Assembly: GCF_000959365.1 (NCBI RefSeq)
Contig: NZ_CP009555.1
Coordinates: 3,286,001-3,350,000, forward strand
Direction of reading: 5' to 3'
Origin: Burkholderia oklahomensis C6786
GTDB taxonomy: Bacteria; Pseudomonadota; Gammaproteobacteria; Burkholderiales; Burkholderiaceae
Length of the DNA: 64,000 bases
Shown here: piece after piece, positions 23,646 to 33,264 of the stretch
Numbering within the stretch: the first letter of the stretch is position 1
Layout of the letters: each line of letters starts with the position of its first letter
Program-made: the position numbers and the translations under genes
The notes under the pieces: generated by a model
What the model was told of the DNA's origin: nothing
Database searches by the model: none
Seen by the model: the letters and a program-made list of their open reading frames with translations, nothing else

Positions 23646-25955
23646 ATGTTGTTCAAACCTCATCGCTTCGTACCTAAGACGGTTGCTGCCGCGGCGCTCG
23701 CCGCGCATGGTCTCGCGGCACACGCAACGGCGCCCTTCGTGGTGCAGGACATCAAGATCGAAGGCTTGCAGCGCGTCGAAGCGGGTTCCGTGTTCGCGTA
23801 CCTGCCGATCAAGCAGGGCGACACGTTCACCGACGACAAGGCATCCGAAGCGATTCGCGCGCTGTACGCGACGGGCTTCTTCAACGACGTGCGGATCGCG
23901 ACGCAGGGCGGCGTCGTGATCGTCCAGGTGCAGGAGCGTCCGGCGATCGCCTCGATCGATTTCACCGGCATCAAGGAATTCGACAAGGACAACCTGAACA
24001 AGGCGCTGAAGGCCGTGGGCCTGTCGCAGGGCCGCTACTACGACAAGTCGCTCGTCGACAAGGCGGAGCAGGAGCTGAAGCGCCAGTACCTGACGCGCGG
24101 CTTCTACGCGGCGGAAGTGTCGACGACGGTCACGCCGGTCGACGCGAACCGCGTGTCGATCCTGTTTTCGGTCGCCGAAGGTCCGAGCGCGAAGATCCGC
24201 CAGATCAACTTCATCGGCAACAAGACGTTCAGCACGGGCACGCTGCGCGACGAGATGCAGCTGTCGACCCCGAACTGGTTCTCGTGGTACACGAAGAACG
24301 ACCTGTACTCGAAGGAAAAGCTGACGGGCGACCTCGAGAACGTGCGCTCGTACTACCTGAACCGCGGGTATCTGGAGTTCAACATCGAGTCGACCCAGGT
24401 GTCGATCTCGCCGGACAAGAAGGACATGTACCTGACGGTGACGCTGCACGAAGGCGAGCCGTACACGGTATCGAGCGTGAAGCTCGCGGGCAATCTGCTG
24501 GACCGCCAGGCGGAGCTCGAGAAGCTCATCAAGATCAAGCCGGGCGACCGCTTCTCGGCGGAGAAGCTGCAGCAGACGACGAAGGCGATCGTCGACAAGC
24601 TCGGCCAATACGGCTATGCGTTCGCGGCGGTGAACGCGCAGCCGGAGATCGACCAGGCGACGCACAAGGTGGGCCTCACGCTCGTCGTCGATCCGAGCCG
24701 GCGCGTGTACGTGCGCCGGATCAACATCGTCGGCAACACGCGCACGCGCGACGAAGTGGTGCGCCGCGAAATGCGCCAGCTCGAGAGCTCGTGGTTCGAT
24801 TCGGGCCGCCTCGCGCTGTCGAAGGACCGGATCAATCGTCTCGGCTACTTCACCGACGTCGACGTGACGACGCTGCCCGTCGAAGGCACGAACGACCAGG
24901 TCGACGTGAACGTGAAGGTCGCCGAAAAGCCGACGGGCGCGATCACGCTCGGCGCGGGCTTCTCGTCGACGGACAAGGTCGTGCTGTCGGCGGGCATCTC
25001 GCAGGACAACGTGTTCGGCTCGGGCACGAGCCTCTCGGTGAACGTGAACACCGCGAAGAGCTACCGCACGCTGACCGTCACGCAGGTCGACCCGTACTTC
25101 ACGGTCGACGGCATCAAGCGGATCACCGACGTGTTCTACCGCACGTACCAGCCGCTCTATTACTCGACGAATTCGAGCTTCCGGATCATCACGGCGGGCG
25201 GCAACCTGAAGTTCGGCATCCCGTTCTCGGAAACCGACACCGTGTACTTCGGCGCGGGCTTCGAGCAGAACCGTCTCGACGTCGATTCGAACACGCCGCA
25301 GTCGTATCAGGACTACGTGCAGCAGTTCGGACGCGTGTCGAACACGGTGCCGCTGACTGTCGCGTGGTCGCGCGACGCGCGCGACAGCGCGCTGATCCCG
25401 AGCCGCGGCTACTTCACGCAGGCGAACGTCGAATACGGCGTGCCGGTCGGCAAGATCCAGTACTACAAGGCGGACGTGCAGGCGCAGTACTACTATTCGT
25501 TCGCGCGCGGCTTCATCCTGGGCCTGAACCTGCAAGGCGGCTACGGCAACGGCATCGGCAATCCGTACCCGATCTTCAAGAACTACTACGCGGGCGGTAT
25601 CGGCTCCGTGCGCGGCTACGAGCCGAGTTCGCTCGGCCCGCGCGACACCAGGACGAACGATCCGATCGGCGGCTCGAAGATGATCGTCGGCAACATCGAG
25701 TTGACGTTCCCGCTGCCGGGCACGGGCTACGACCGTACGCTGCGCGTGTTCACGTTCCTCGACGGCGGCAACGTCTGGGGCAACGCGCCGGGCGGCACGA
25801 GCACGGGCGCGAACGGCCTGCGCTACGGCTACGGTATCGGTCTCGCGTGGATCTCGCCGATCGGGCCGCTCAAGCTGAGCTTGGGCTTCCCGCTGCAGAA
25901 GCACGAAGGCGATCAATATCAGAAATTCCAGTTCCAGATCGGGACGGCGTTCTGA
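23646..25955 (+). CDS. bamA: Outer membrane protein assembly factor BamA
   Basis: Core of the BAM complex that folds beta-barrel proteins into the outer membrane. The 769-residue product has a signal peptide ending near AHA-TAPFVVQD, five POTRA repeats (the first with IKIEGLQRVEAGSVFAYLPI), and a C-terminal 16-strand barrel with the loop-6 VRGY motif (GSVRGYEPSSLG). It ends in Phe (QIGTAF), the outer-membrane sorting signal. The ATG at 23646 gives a normal signal peptide. Confidence 0.98.
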   Translation: MLFKPHRFVPKTVAAAALAAHGLAAHATAPFVVQDIKIEGLQRVEAGSVFAYLPIKQGDTFTDDKASEAIRALYATGFFNDVRIATQGGVVIVQVQERPAIASIDFTGIKEFDKDNLNKALKAVGLSQGRYYDKSLVDKAEQELKRQYLTRGFYAAEVSTTVTPVDANRVSILFSVAEGPSAKIRQINFIGNKTFSTGTLRDEMQLSTPNWFSWYTKNDLYSKEKLTGDLENVRSYYLNRGYLEFNIESTQVSISPDKKDMYLTVTLHEGEPYTVSSVKLAGNLLDRQAELEKLIKIKPGDRFSAEKLQQTTKAIVDKLGQYGYAFAAVNAQPEIDQATHKVGLTLVVDPSRRVYVRRINIVGNTRTRDEVVRREMRQLESSWFDSGRLALSKDRINRLGYFTDVDVTTLPVEGTNDQVDVNVKVAEKPTGAITLGAGFSSTDKVVLSAGISQDNVFGSGTSLSVNVNTAKSYRTLTVTQVDPYFTVDGIKRITDVFYRTYQPLYYSTNSSFRIITAGGNLKFGIPFSETDTVYFGAGFEQNRLDVDSNTPQSYQDYVQQFGRVSNTVPLTVAWSRDARDSALIPSRGYFTQANVEYGVPVGKIQYYKADVQAQYYYSFARGFILGLNLQGGYGNGIGNPYPIFKNYYAGGIGSVRGYEPSSLGPRDTRTNDPIGGSKMIVGNIELTFPLPGTGYDRTLRVFTFLDGGNVWGNAPGGTSTGANGLRYGYGIGLAWISPIGPLKLSLGFPLQKHEGDQYQKFQFQIGTAF

Positions 25956-25992
25956 TCGATCAGGCACTGACTACAGCATCGAGAGGGTAATC

Positions 25993-26526
25993 TTGCTAAC
26001 CGGTAAGTTTTCGAAACGAGTGATGTGCGCGCTGGCGCTTGCCGCCGCGCTCGGCGCGACGGTCGCGCATGCGCAGGACGTCGCGCGCATCGCGGCCGTC
26101 AATTCGGACCGGATCCTGCGCGAGTCGGCGCCCGCGAAGGCCGCGCAAACGAAGCTCGAGGCCGAGTTCGCGAAGCGCGACAAGGATCTGCAGGACATGG
26201 CCGCGCGCCTGAAGTCGTTGTCCGATTCGCTCGACAAGAACGGTCAGACGATGTCGGCCGCCGACCGCGCGCAGAAGCAGCGCGATCTCTCGCAGCTCGA
26301 CACCGATTTCCAGCGCAAGCAGCGCGAGTTCCGCGAGGATCTGAACCAGCGCCGCAACGAAGAGCTCGCGGCGGTGCTCGACAAGGCGAACAAGGTGATC
26401 AAGCAGATCGCCGAGCAGCAGAACTACGATCTGATCGTGCAGGAAGCGGTGTACGTGAGTCCGCGCATCGACATCACCGACAAGGTGCTGAAGGCGCTCG
26501 CGTCGCCTTCCAGCCTGTCGAACTGA
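25993..26526 (+). CDS. skp: OmpH/Skp-family periplasmic chaperone
   Basis: Jelly-fish-shaped periplasmic chaperone that delivers unfolded outer-membrane proteins to BamA. The 177-residue product has a signal peptide ([16 protein letters not shown]), then [16 protein letters not shown] and a long charged helical tentacle region. The TTG at 25993 is accepted as the start because AGAGGG at 25982-25987 lies 5 bp upstream and no in-frame ATG before residue 11 has a ribosome binding site. It is directly downstream of bamA and upstream of lpxD, the usual place. Confidence 0.92.
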   Translation: MLTGKFSKRVMCALALAAALGATVAHAQDVARIAAVNSDRILRESAPAKAAQTKLEAEFAKRDKDLQDMAARLKSLSDSLDKNGQTMSAADRAQKQRDLSQLDTDFQRKQREFREDLNQRRNEELAAVLDKANKVIKQIAEQQNYDLIVQEAVYVSPRIDITDKVLKALASPSSLSN

Positions 26527-26542
26527 ACGGAGCGAACGTCGA

Positions 26543-27628
26543 ATGGCATTGACGCTTGAGGCGCTCGTCGCGCGGTTCGGCGGCGAGATCGTCGGCGACG
26601 GCGGGCGCGAGGTCGGCGGTCTCGCGCCGCTCGATCAGGCAGGCCCGCAGCAGCTCGCGTTCCTCGCGAATCCGAAGTATCTGGCGCAGGTCGAGACGAC
26701 GGGCGCCGCCGCGGTGCTGATCGCGCCGCGCGATCTCGAGAAGCTCGGCGCGGCCGCGAACGGCCGCAATTTCATCGTCACGCCGAATCCCTACGCTTAT
26801 TTCGCGCGCGTCGCGCAGATGTTCATTGATCTCGCCGCGCCGCAGCGCGCCGCGGGCGTGCATCCGAGCGCGACGATCGATCCCGCCGCGCAGATCGCCG
26901 CGAGCGCCGTGATCGGCCCGCACGTGACGGTCGAGGCGGGCGCCGTGATCGGCGAGCGCGTGCAGCTCGACGCGAACGCGTTCGTCGGCCGCGGCACGCG
27001 GATCGGCGACGACTCGCACCTGTATCCGAACGTCACGATCTATCACGGCTGCACGCTCGGGCCGCGCGCGATCGTCCATTCGGGCGCCGTGATCGGTTCC
27101 GACGGCTTCGGCTTCGCGCCGGATTTCGTCGGCGAAGGCGACGCGCGCACGGGCGCCTGGGTCAAGATTCCGCAGGTCGGCGGCGTGAAGGTCGGCCCCG
27201 ACGTCGAGATCGGCGCGAACACGACGATCGACCGCGGCGCGATGGCGGACACCGTCATCGAGGAATGCGTGAAGATCGACAACCTCGTGCAGATCGGCCA
27301 CAACTGCCGGATCGGCGCGTACACCGTGATCGCCGGCTGCGCGGGCATCGCGGGCAGCACGACGATCGGCAGGCATTGCATGATCGGCGGCGCGGTCGGC
27401 ATCGCCGGGCACGTGACGCTCGGCGATTACGTGATCGTCACCGCGAAGTCGGGCGTATCGAAGTCGCTGCCGAAGGCGGGCATCTACACGAGCGCGTTTC
27501 CGGCCGTCGAGCACGGCGACTGGAACAGGAGCGCGGCGCTCGTGCGCAATCTCGACAAGTTGCGCGATCGGATCAAGGCGCTCGAGACCGCGCTGGCCGC
27601 GCGGGAAGGCGACGCCGGCGGCGCATGA
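26543..27628 (+). CDS. lpxD: UDP-3-O-(3-hydroxyacyl)glucosamine N-acyltransferase
   Basis: Third acylation step of lipid A synthesis, transferring a hydroxyacyl chain from ACP. The 361-residue product has a uridine-binding N-terminal domain ([20 protein letters not shown]), then a left-handed beta helix of hexapeptide repeats ([14 protein letters not shown] and similar), with [12 protein letters not shown] and the IGHNC catalytic-histidine segment. A C-terminal helix follows. It precedes fabZ and lpxA. Confidence 0.98.
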   Translation: MALTLEALVARFGGEIVGDGGREVGGLAPLDQAGPQQLAFLANPKYLAQVETTGAAAVLIAPRDLEKLGAAANGRNFIVTPNPYAYFARVAQMFIDLAAPQRAAGVHPSATIDPAAQIAASAVIGPHVTVEAGAVIGERVQLDANAFVGRGTRIGDDSHLYPNVTIYHGCTLGPRAIVHSGAVIGSDGFGFAPDFVGEGDARTGAWVKIPQVGGVKVGPDVEIGANTTIDRGAMADTVIEECVKIDNLVQIGHNCRIGAYTVIAGCAGIAGSTTIGRHCMIGGAVGIAGHVTLGDYVIVTAKSGVSKSLPKAGIYTSAFPAVEHGDWNRSAALVRNLDKLRDRIKALETALAAREGDAGGA

Positions 27629-27634
27629 ATTCAC

Positions 27635-27688
27635 GTCGACCGGGCCGCGGCGGGCAGCGCTCGCAGGCTGCCCGCCGCGCCGGTCGAC
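27635..27688 (+). other. Long hairpin between lpxD and fabZ
   Basis: About 22 paired bases with a 2-nt bulge: gtcgaccggg... at 27635-27658 pairs with 27667-27688 (...ccggtcgac), with an 8-nt loop. There is no T-run, so it is more likely an mRNA-processing or stability element in the operon than a terminator. Confidence 0.5.
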
Positions 27689-27772
27689 CGAACCGCGCGC
27701 CGCTTTCCCCGACGCGGCCCGCATCAGCATTTGCAGTCATCACCGCGCAGCCATTGCGTGAGACGAACCATC

Positions 27773-28240
27773 ATGAGCACTGAAAAAATCAATTTCGACA
27801 TCCACAAGATCCTCACGCTGCTACCGCATCGCTACCCGATTCTGCTCGTGGATCGCGTGCTCGAACTCGAACCGCACAAGTCCATCAAAGCGTTGAAGAA
27901 CGTGACGGTCAACGAGCCGTTCTTCACGGGCCACTTCCCGAAGCGGCCGGTGATGCCGGGCGTGCTGATCATCGAGGCGCTCGCGCAGGCGGCCGCGCTC
28001 CTCACGTTCGCCGAGGCGGAGCCGAAGGATCCGGAGAACACGCTGTACTACTTCGTCGGCATCGACAACGCGCGCTTCAAGCGCGTCGTCGAGCCGGGCG
28101 ACCAGTTGATCCTGAACGTGACGTTCGAGCGCTACATTCGCGGCATCTGGAAGTTCAAGGCCGTCGCGGAAGTGGACGGCAAGGTCGCGGCGGAAGCCGA
28201 GCTGATGTGCACGGTCAAGACGGCCGACGCGGCGCCCTGA
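27773..28240 (+). CDS. fabZ: 3-hydroxyacyl-ACP dehydratase FabZ
   Basis: Hot-dog-fold dehydratase of fatty-acid elongation. The 155-residue product carries [14 protein letters not shown] with the active-site histidine, [23 protein letters not shown] with the catalytic glutamate, and [19 protein letters not shown]. Its position between lpxD and lpxA balances 3-hydroxyacyl-ACP use between phospholipid and lipid A synthesis. Confidence 0.98.
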   Translation: MSTEKINFDIHKILTLLPHRYPILLVDRVLELEPHKSIKALKNVTVNEPFFTGHFPKRPVMPGVLIIEALAQAAALLTFAEAEPKDPENTLYYFVGIDNARFKRVVEPGDQLILNVTFERYIRGIWKFKAVAEVDGKVAAEAELMCTVKTADAAP

Positions 28241-28298
28241 GCGCGCGCGGCACGCAACGGCTACGCAACGCGACACACACATTGAGAGGCAACGGCGC

Positions 28299-29087
28299 AT
28301 GAGCAGGATTCACCCCACGGCGGTCATCGAGCCGGGCGCGCAGATCCACGAGACGGCCGAGATCGGCCCGTATGCGATCGTCGGTCCGAACGTGACGATC
28401 GGCGCGCGGACCACGGTCGGTTCGCACAGCGTGATCGAAGGCCATACGACGATCGGCGAAGACAATCGCATCGGCCATTACGCGTCGGTGGGCGGCCGCC
28501 CGCAGGACATGAAGTACCAGGGCGAGCCGACGAAGCTCGTGATCGGCGATCGCAACACGATCCGCGAATTCACGACGATTCACACGGGCACCGTGCAGGA
28601 CGCGGGCGTCACGACGCTCGGCGACGACAACTGGATCATGGCGTACGTCCACATCGGCCATGACTGCCGCGTGGGCAGCCACGTGATCCTGTCGAGCAAC
28701 GCGCAGATGGCGGGCCACGTCGAGATCGGCGACTGGGCGATCGTCGGCGGGATGTCGGGCGTCCATCAGTTCGTGCGGATCGGCGCGCATTCGATGCTGG
28801 GCGGCGCGTCGGCGCTCGTGCAGGACATTCCGCCGTTCGTGATCGCGGCGGGCAACAAGGCCGAGCCGCACGGGGTCAACGTTGAGGGGCTGCGCCGCCG
28901 CGGATTCTCGCCGGATGCGATTTCCGCGCTGCGCAGCGCGTATCGGATCCTGTACAAGAACGGCCTGTCGCTCGAAGAGGCGAAGGTCCAGTTGCGCGAG
29001 CTCGCACAAGCGGGCGGCGACGGCGACGTGGCCGTCAAGGCGCTCGTCGACTTCGTCGAGACGTCGCAGCGCGGCATCATTCGCTGA
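28299..29087 (+). CDS. lpxA: UDP-N-acetylglucosamine O-acyltransferase
   Basis: First step of lipid A synthesis. The 262-residue product is a hexapeptide-repeat beta helix ([29 protein letters not shown]) with [16 protein letters not shown], whose histidine corresponds to the catalytic base, and a C-terminal helical domain. GAGAGG lies 11 bp before the ATG at 28299. lpxB follows 4 bp after the stop. Confidence 0.98.
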   Translation: MSRIHPTAVIEPGAQIHETAEIGPYAIVGPNVTIGARTTVGSHSVIEGHTTIGEDNRIGHYASVGGRPQDMKYQGEPTKLVIGDRNTIREFTTIHTGTVQDAGVTTLGDDNWIMAYVHIGHDCRVGSHVILSSNAQMAGHVEIGDWAIVGGMSGVHQFVRIGAHSMLGGASALVQDIPPFVIAAGNKAEPHGVNVEGLRRRGFSPDAISALRSAYRILYKNGLSLEEAKVQLRELAQAGGDGDVAVKALVDFVETSQRGIIR

Positions 29088-29091
29088 CGCG

Positions 29092-30258
29092 ATGGTGTTC
29101 CAACCCACACCGCTGCGCGTCGCGCTCGTCGCGGGCGAGCCGTCGGGCGATCTGCTCGGCGCGTCGCTCATGGGCGGGCTGCACGCGCAGCTGCCCGCAT
29201 CGTCCCGCTACTACGGGATCGGCGGGCCGCGCATGACCGCCGTCGAATTCGACGCGCACTGGCCGATGGAAAAGCTCGCGGTGCGCGGCTACGTCGAGGC
29301 GCTCAGGCACATCCCCGAGATCCTGCGCATTCGCGGCGAGCTGAAGCGCCAACTGCTCGCGGAGCCGCCCGATGCGTTCGTCGGCATCGACGCGCCCGAC
29401 TTCAACTTCGGTCTCGAGCAGGCGCTGCGCGGCGCCGGCATTCCGACGATCCACTTCGTGTGCCCGTCGATCTGGGCGTGGCGCGGCGGACGCATCAAGA
29501 AGATCGTCAAGGCCGTCGACCACATGCTGTGCCTGTTTCCGTTCGAGCCCGAGCTGCTCGAGAAGGCCGGCGTCGCGGCGACGTTCGTCGGTCATCCGCT
29601 CGCCGACGAGATTCCGCTCGAACCCGACATGCACGGCGCGCGGATCGCGCTCGGCCTGCCGGAAAGCGGCGCCGTGATCGCGGTGCTGCCGGGCAGCCGC
29701 CGCTCGGAGATCGAGCTGATCGGCCCGACGTTCTTCGCGGCGATGGAGCTGATGCAGCAGCGCGAGCCCGGCGTGCGCTTCATCGTGCCGGCCGCGACGC
29801 CCGCGCTGCGCGAGCTGCTGCAGCCGCTCGTCGACGCACATCCGAAACTGTCGGTCATGCTGACCGAGGGCCGCGCGCAGGTCGCGATGACGGCGGCCGA
29901 CGCGATCCTCGTGAAGAGCGGCACCGTGACGCTCGAGGCGGCGCTCCTCAAGAAGCCGATGGTGATCTCGTACAAGGTGCCTTGGCTCACGGGGCAGATC
30001 ATGCGCCGCCAGGGCTATCTGCCGTACGTCGGACTGCCGAACATTCTCGCGGGCCGCTTCGTCGTGCCCGAGCTGCTGCAGCATTTCGCGACGCCCGACG
30101 CGCTCGCCGACGCGACGCTCACGCAGCTGCGCGACGACGCGAACCGCCGCACGCTCACCGAAATCTTCACCGACATGCATCTCGCGTTGCGCCAGAACAC
30201 CGCGCAGCGCGCGGCCGAGGCCGTCGCGCGCGTGATCGAAAGCAGGAGGCCGCGCTGA
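29092..30258 (+). CDS. lpxB: Lipid-A-disaccharide synthase
   Basis: GT19 glycosyltransferase that condenses lipid X with UDP-diacylglucosamine. The 388-residue product has [53 protein letters not shown] and [10 protein letters not shown], all characteristic. Its TGA overlaps the rnhB ATG by one base (TGATG). Confidence 0.98.
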   Translation: MVFQPTPLRVALVAGEPSGDLLGASLMGGLHAQLPASSRYYGIGGPRMTAVEFDAHWPMEKLAVRGYVEALRHIPEILRIRGELKRQLLAEPPDAFVGIDAPDFNFGLEQALRGAGIPTIHFVCPSIWAWRGGRIKKIVKAVDHMLCLFPFEPELLEKAGVAATFVGHPLADEIPLEPDMHGARIALGLPESGAVIAVLPGSRRSEIELIGPTFFAAMELMQQREPGVRFIVPAATPALRELLQPLVDAHPKLSVMLTEGRAQVAMTAADAILVKSGTVTLEAALLKKPMVISYKVPWLTGQIMRRQGYLPYVGLPNILAGRFVVPELLQHFATPDALADATLTQLRDDANRRTLTEIFTDMHLALRQNTAQRAAEAVARVIESRRPR

Positions 30259-30902
30259 TGGTCACGACTCGCAACCCGCGTGGGGCCGCGGGCGGTGCGG
30301 CGCAGCCGGCGCTCGATTTCGACGCGCCGGGCGAGATCGTCTGCGGCGTCGACGAAGCCGGGCGCGGCCCGCTTGCCGGGCCGGTCGTCGCGGCGGCGGT
30401 CGTGCTCGATCCGGCGCGGCCGATCGAAGGGCTCGACGATTCGAAGGCGCTGTCAGCGAAGAAGCGCGAGCGGCTCTTCGACGAGATCGTCGCGCATTCG
30501 CTCGCGTACTGCGTCGCATCGGCGAGCGTCGAGGAGATCGATACGCTCAACATCCTGCACGCGACGATGCTCGCGATGAAGCGCGCGGTCGAAGGGCTCG
30601 CGATGCGACCGACGCTCGCGAAGATCGACGGCAACCGCTGCCCGACGCTGTCGATCCGCAGCGTGGCGATCGTCGGCGGCGACGCGCTCGTGCCGAGCAT
30701 CTCGGCAGCGTCGATTCTCGCGAAGGTCACGCGCGACCGGATGCTCGTCGATCTGCATCAACTGTTTCCGATGTACGGGTTCAACGTGCACGCCGGCTAT
30801 GGCACGCCGCGGCATCTCGCGGCGCTGCGCGAGCACGGTCCGTGCGAGCATCACCGCCGTTCGTTCGCGCCCGTGCGCGCGGCGCTCGATCTGATTCGAT
30901 GA
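30258..30902 (+). CDS. rnhB: Ribonuclease HII
   Basis: Cuts RNA in RNA-DNA hybrids and at single ribonucleotides. The 214-residue product has [20 protein letters not shown] with the first acidic residues, the [11 protein letters not shown] segment, and [13 protein letters not shown]. About 25 residues precede the conserved core. It is coupled to lpxB upstream and overlaps the next gene by 4 bp (ATGA). Confidence 0.98.
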   Translation: MVTTRNPRGAAGGAAQPALDFDAPGEIVCGVDEAGRGPLAGPVVAAAVVLDPARPIEGLDDSKALSAKKRERLFDEIVAHSLAYCVASASVEEIDTLNILHATMLAMKRAVEGLAMRPTLAKIDGNRCPTLSIRSVAIVGGDALVPSISAASILAKVTRDRMLVDLHQLFPMYGFNVHAGYGTPRHLAALREHGPCEHHRRSFAPVRAALDLIR

Positions 30903-31687
30903 AAGCGATCACTTCTCGCGACAATCCGCTGTACAAGCGACTGAAGGCGCTCGCGGGCTCGACCCATCAGCAGCGCCGCGGCGGCCAGGCGCTCCTCGAG
31001 GGCCTCCATCTCGCGAGCGCGTACCTCGACACGGCTGGGCAGCCGGAGCTGTGCGTCGTCACCGACGGCGCGCTCGCGCACGCGGAGGCGCGCGAGATCG
31101 TCGGGCGCGTCGAGCCGGCGCGGCTCGTCACGCTGCCCGATGCGTTGTTCGGACAGCTGTCGAACGTCGTCAACGGCGTCGGCCTGCTGCTGCTCGTCGA
31201 GCGGCCGGCGCCCGCGCTGCCCGAGCGCGTCGTGGACACGTCGGTCGTGCTCGACGGCGTGCAGGATGCGGGCAACGTCGGTTCGATCCTGCGCAGCGCG
31301 GCCGCGGCGGGCGTGCAGCAGGTGTTCTGCGCACCGGGCACCGCGTACGCGTGGTCGTCGAAGGTGCTGCGCTCGGCGATGGGCGCGCATTTCCTGCTCG
31401 ACATTCACGAGGACGTCGATGTCGATACGCTGATCGAGCGGCTCGCGGTTCCGGTCGCGCTGACCGACTCGCACGGCGCGCGTGCGATCGATGACTGCGA
31501 CCTGTCCGGGCCGGTCGTGTGGGTGTTCGGCAACGAAGGGGCGGGCGTGTCCGCGCGCTGGCGCGATGCGGCGACGCATCGCGTGACGATTCCGCAGCCG
31601 GGCGGGATGGAATCGTTGAATGTGGCTGCCGCGGCGGCAATTTGTCTGTTCGAGCAGTGCCGGCAGCAACGCGTGCGCGGCGCGTGA
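30899..31687 (+). CDS. SpoU/TrmH-family RNA 2'-O-methyltransferase
   Basis: Predicted S-adenosylmethionine-dependent RNA ribose methyltransferase with a knotted SPOUT fold. The 262-residue product has an N-terminal substrate-binding domain, motif 1 in [22 protein letters not shown], motif 2 in [12 protein letters not shown], and motif 3 in [22 protein letters not shown]. The ATG at 30899 overlaps the rnhB stop. The modified RNA cannot be assigned; TrmH, RlmB and other subfamilies are possible. Confidence 0.93.
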   Translation: MKAITSRDNPLYKRLKALAGSTHQQRRGGQALLEGLHLASAYLDTAGQPELCVVTDGALAHAEAREIVGRVEPARLVTLPDALFGQLSNVVNGVGLLLLVERPAPALPERVVDTSVVLDGVQDAGNVGSILRSAAAAGVQQVFCAPGTAYAWSSKVLRSAMGAHFLLDIHEDVDVDTLIERLAVPVALTDSHGARAIDDCDLSGPVVWVFGNEGAGVSARWRDAATHRVTIPQPGGMESLNVAAAAAICLFEQCRQQRVRGA

Positions 31688-31900
31688 CGCTCGCGCGCTT
31701 CCTTTTCCCTTTTTGTCTCGAACGCGCGGCGGCGCACGGCTTGGTGCGCGGCTTGGCGCGCGATGCCCGTGAAGCCGGCGTCGCGCTTCTGACCGGCGGA
31801 GCCGCGGGCGACGCGCATTCGCGCTATTGCCGAGCCCGAGCGAGCGCGGCGCGATGCCGCGACGCGCTCGAAACGCGTCGCCGCGCATCGCGGCCCGACG

Positions 31901-32716
31901 TCAATACGACTGCCGCTCGAGCTTGATTTCCTGCAGGATCGTCGTCGCGATCTCCTCGATCGACTTGTGCGTCGACGACAGCCACTTGATCCCTTCGCGC
32001 CGCATCATCGCTTCCGCTTCGTTGATTTCGTAGCGGCAGTTCTCCGGCGCTGCGTATTTGCTGCCGGGGCGGCGCTCGTTGCGGATCTCGGAGAGCCGCA
32101 ACGGATCGATCGACAGCCCGAACAACTTGTCGCGATGCGGGTTGAGCGGCGTCGGCAGCTTGCCGCGCTCGAAGTCTTCCGGGATCAGCGGATAGTTCGC
32201 CGCCTTCACGCCGTACTGCATCGCGAGGTAGAGGCTCGTCGGCGTCTTGCCGCTGCGCGACACGCCGATCAGGATCACGTCGGCATCGGCGAGATTGCGA
32301 TTCGACTGGCCGTCGTCGTGCGCGAGCGAGAAGTTGATCGCTTCGATCCGCGTCTTGTATTCCTCGGTGTCCGCGTTCTGGTGGACGCGCCCCATCGCAT
32401 GGCTCGACTTCAGCTGCAGTTCCTGCTCGAGCGGTTCGACGAAACGCTGGAACATGTCGAGCACGAGCGCATCCGAGCGCTTGACGATCTCGTTCGATTC
32501 GCCGTCGACGAGCGTCGTGAACACGATCGGCCGGCGGCCGTCGTGCTGCGCGGCGTCGTTGATCTTCTGGACCGTGCCGTATGCCTTCTCGAGCGAATCG
32601 ATGAACGGCACGCGCACGAGCCGGAATTTCTGGTCGAACTGGGACAGGATCGAATGCGCGAAGGTTTCGGCTGTGATCCCGGTGCCGTCGGAGACGATGA
32701 ATACGGTTGGAAGCAT
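31901..32716 (-). CDS. ppsR: PEP synthetase regulatory protein (bifunctional kinase/pyrophosphorylase)
   Basis: Switches PEP synthase off by ADP-dependent phosphorylation of a threonine beside its catalytic histidine, and on by phosphate-dependent dephosphorylation (DUF299 family). The 271-residue product has [24 protein letters not shown] at the N-terminus and the P-loop-like [15 protein letters not shown], followed by NYPLIPEDF. Its target, ppsA, lies about 3.9 kb away on the other strand, separated by two secreted-enzyme genes. Confidence 0.95.
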   Translation of the reverse strand: MLPTVFIVSDGTGITAETFAHSILSQFDQKFRLVRVPFIDSLEKAYGTVQKINDAAQHDGRRPIVFTTLVDGESNEIVKRSDALVLDMFQRFVEPLEQELQLKSSHAMGRVHQNADTEEYKTRIEAINFSLAHDDGQSNRNLADADVILIGVSRSGKTPTSLYLAMQYGVKAANYPLIPEDFERGKLPTPLNPHRDKLFGLSIDPLRLSEIRNERRPGSKYAAPENCRYEINEAEAMMRREGIKWLSSTHKSIEEIATTILQEIKLERQSY

Positions 32717-33264
32717 GAATCGAAGCGTCGAGCGTGTGCGTGGCGGCCGCGCGCGGCCGGAAGACGGTCATTTTAGCAGGCGCGGGCGCGCCGTTCGGCG
32801 CGACGGCGGCGCGCGCGGCGGCGGATGGCCGAGCGTCCTGCCGTCGGCGCTCGCGGCGAACGATTAATCCGGATTGAACGATAAGCATTTGCGGATTAAG
32901 CAATAGTCGATGCGCGCATTCATCGAAATGGTCTGTAATATTCCGTAATGCTGTTCGAAAGACGGTAACGCTGGCCGGATTCGTATCGTCACGCGATTGT
33001 TTCCGTTTCGGTGTTCAGCACGTCGAATCGTTTCAACCGTTTCGATCGATTCGGAATCCTTCTTAATGGGCGAATCGACGGATCGGCCCGAAGCGAGGGC
33101 CGAGGGCGAAGCGCGTGCGTTCGTTTGCCGTCGCGCAGGCAGGGCCGGGAGAGCGGGCCTGCCCGCGTGCGGACAGCAGTCGTGTCGGCAGTGATGCTCG
33201 AGCAGTCCGGCGGTTCGATTTCATGGTGTTTTGACTTTATTCAAATCAAACGAGGGACGACGAA
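32717..33264. other. Divergent intergenic region between ppsR and the S53 peptidase gene
   Basis: About 548 bp. The part at 32865-33060 is clearly less GC-rich than its surroundings (for example taatattccgtaatgctg) and probably carries the promoters of both flanking genes. I see no gene; short open frames here have no recognisable content. Confidence 0.45.
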
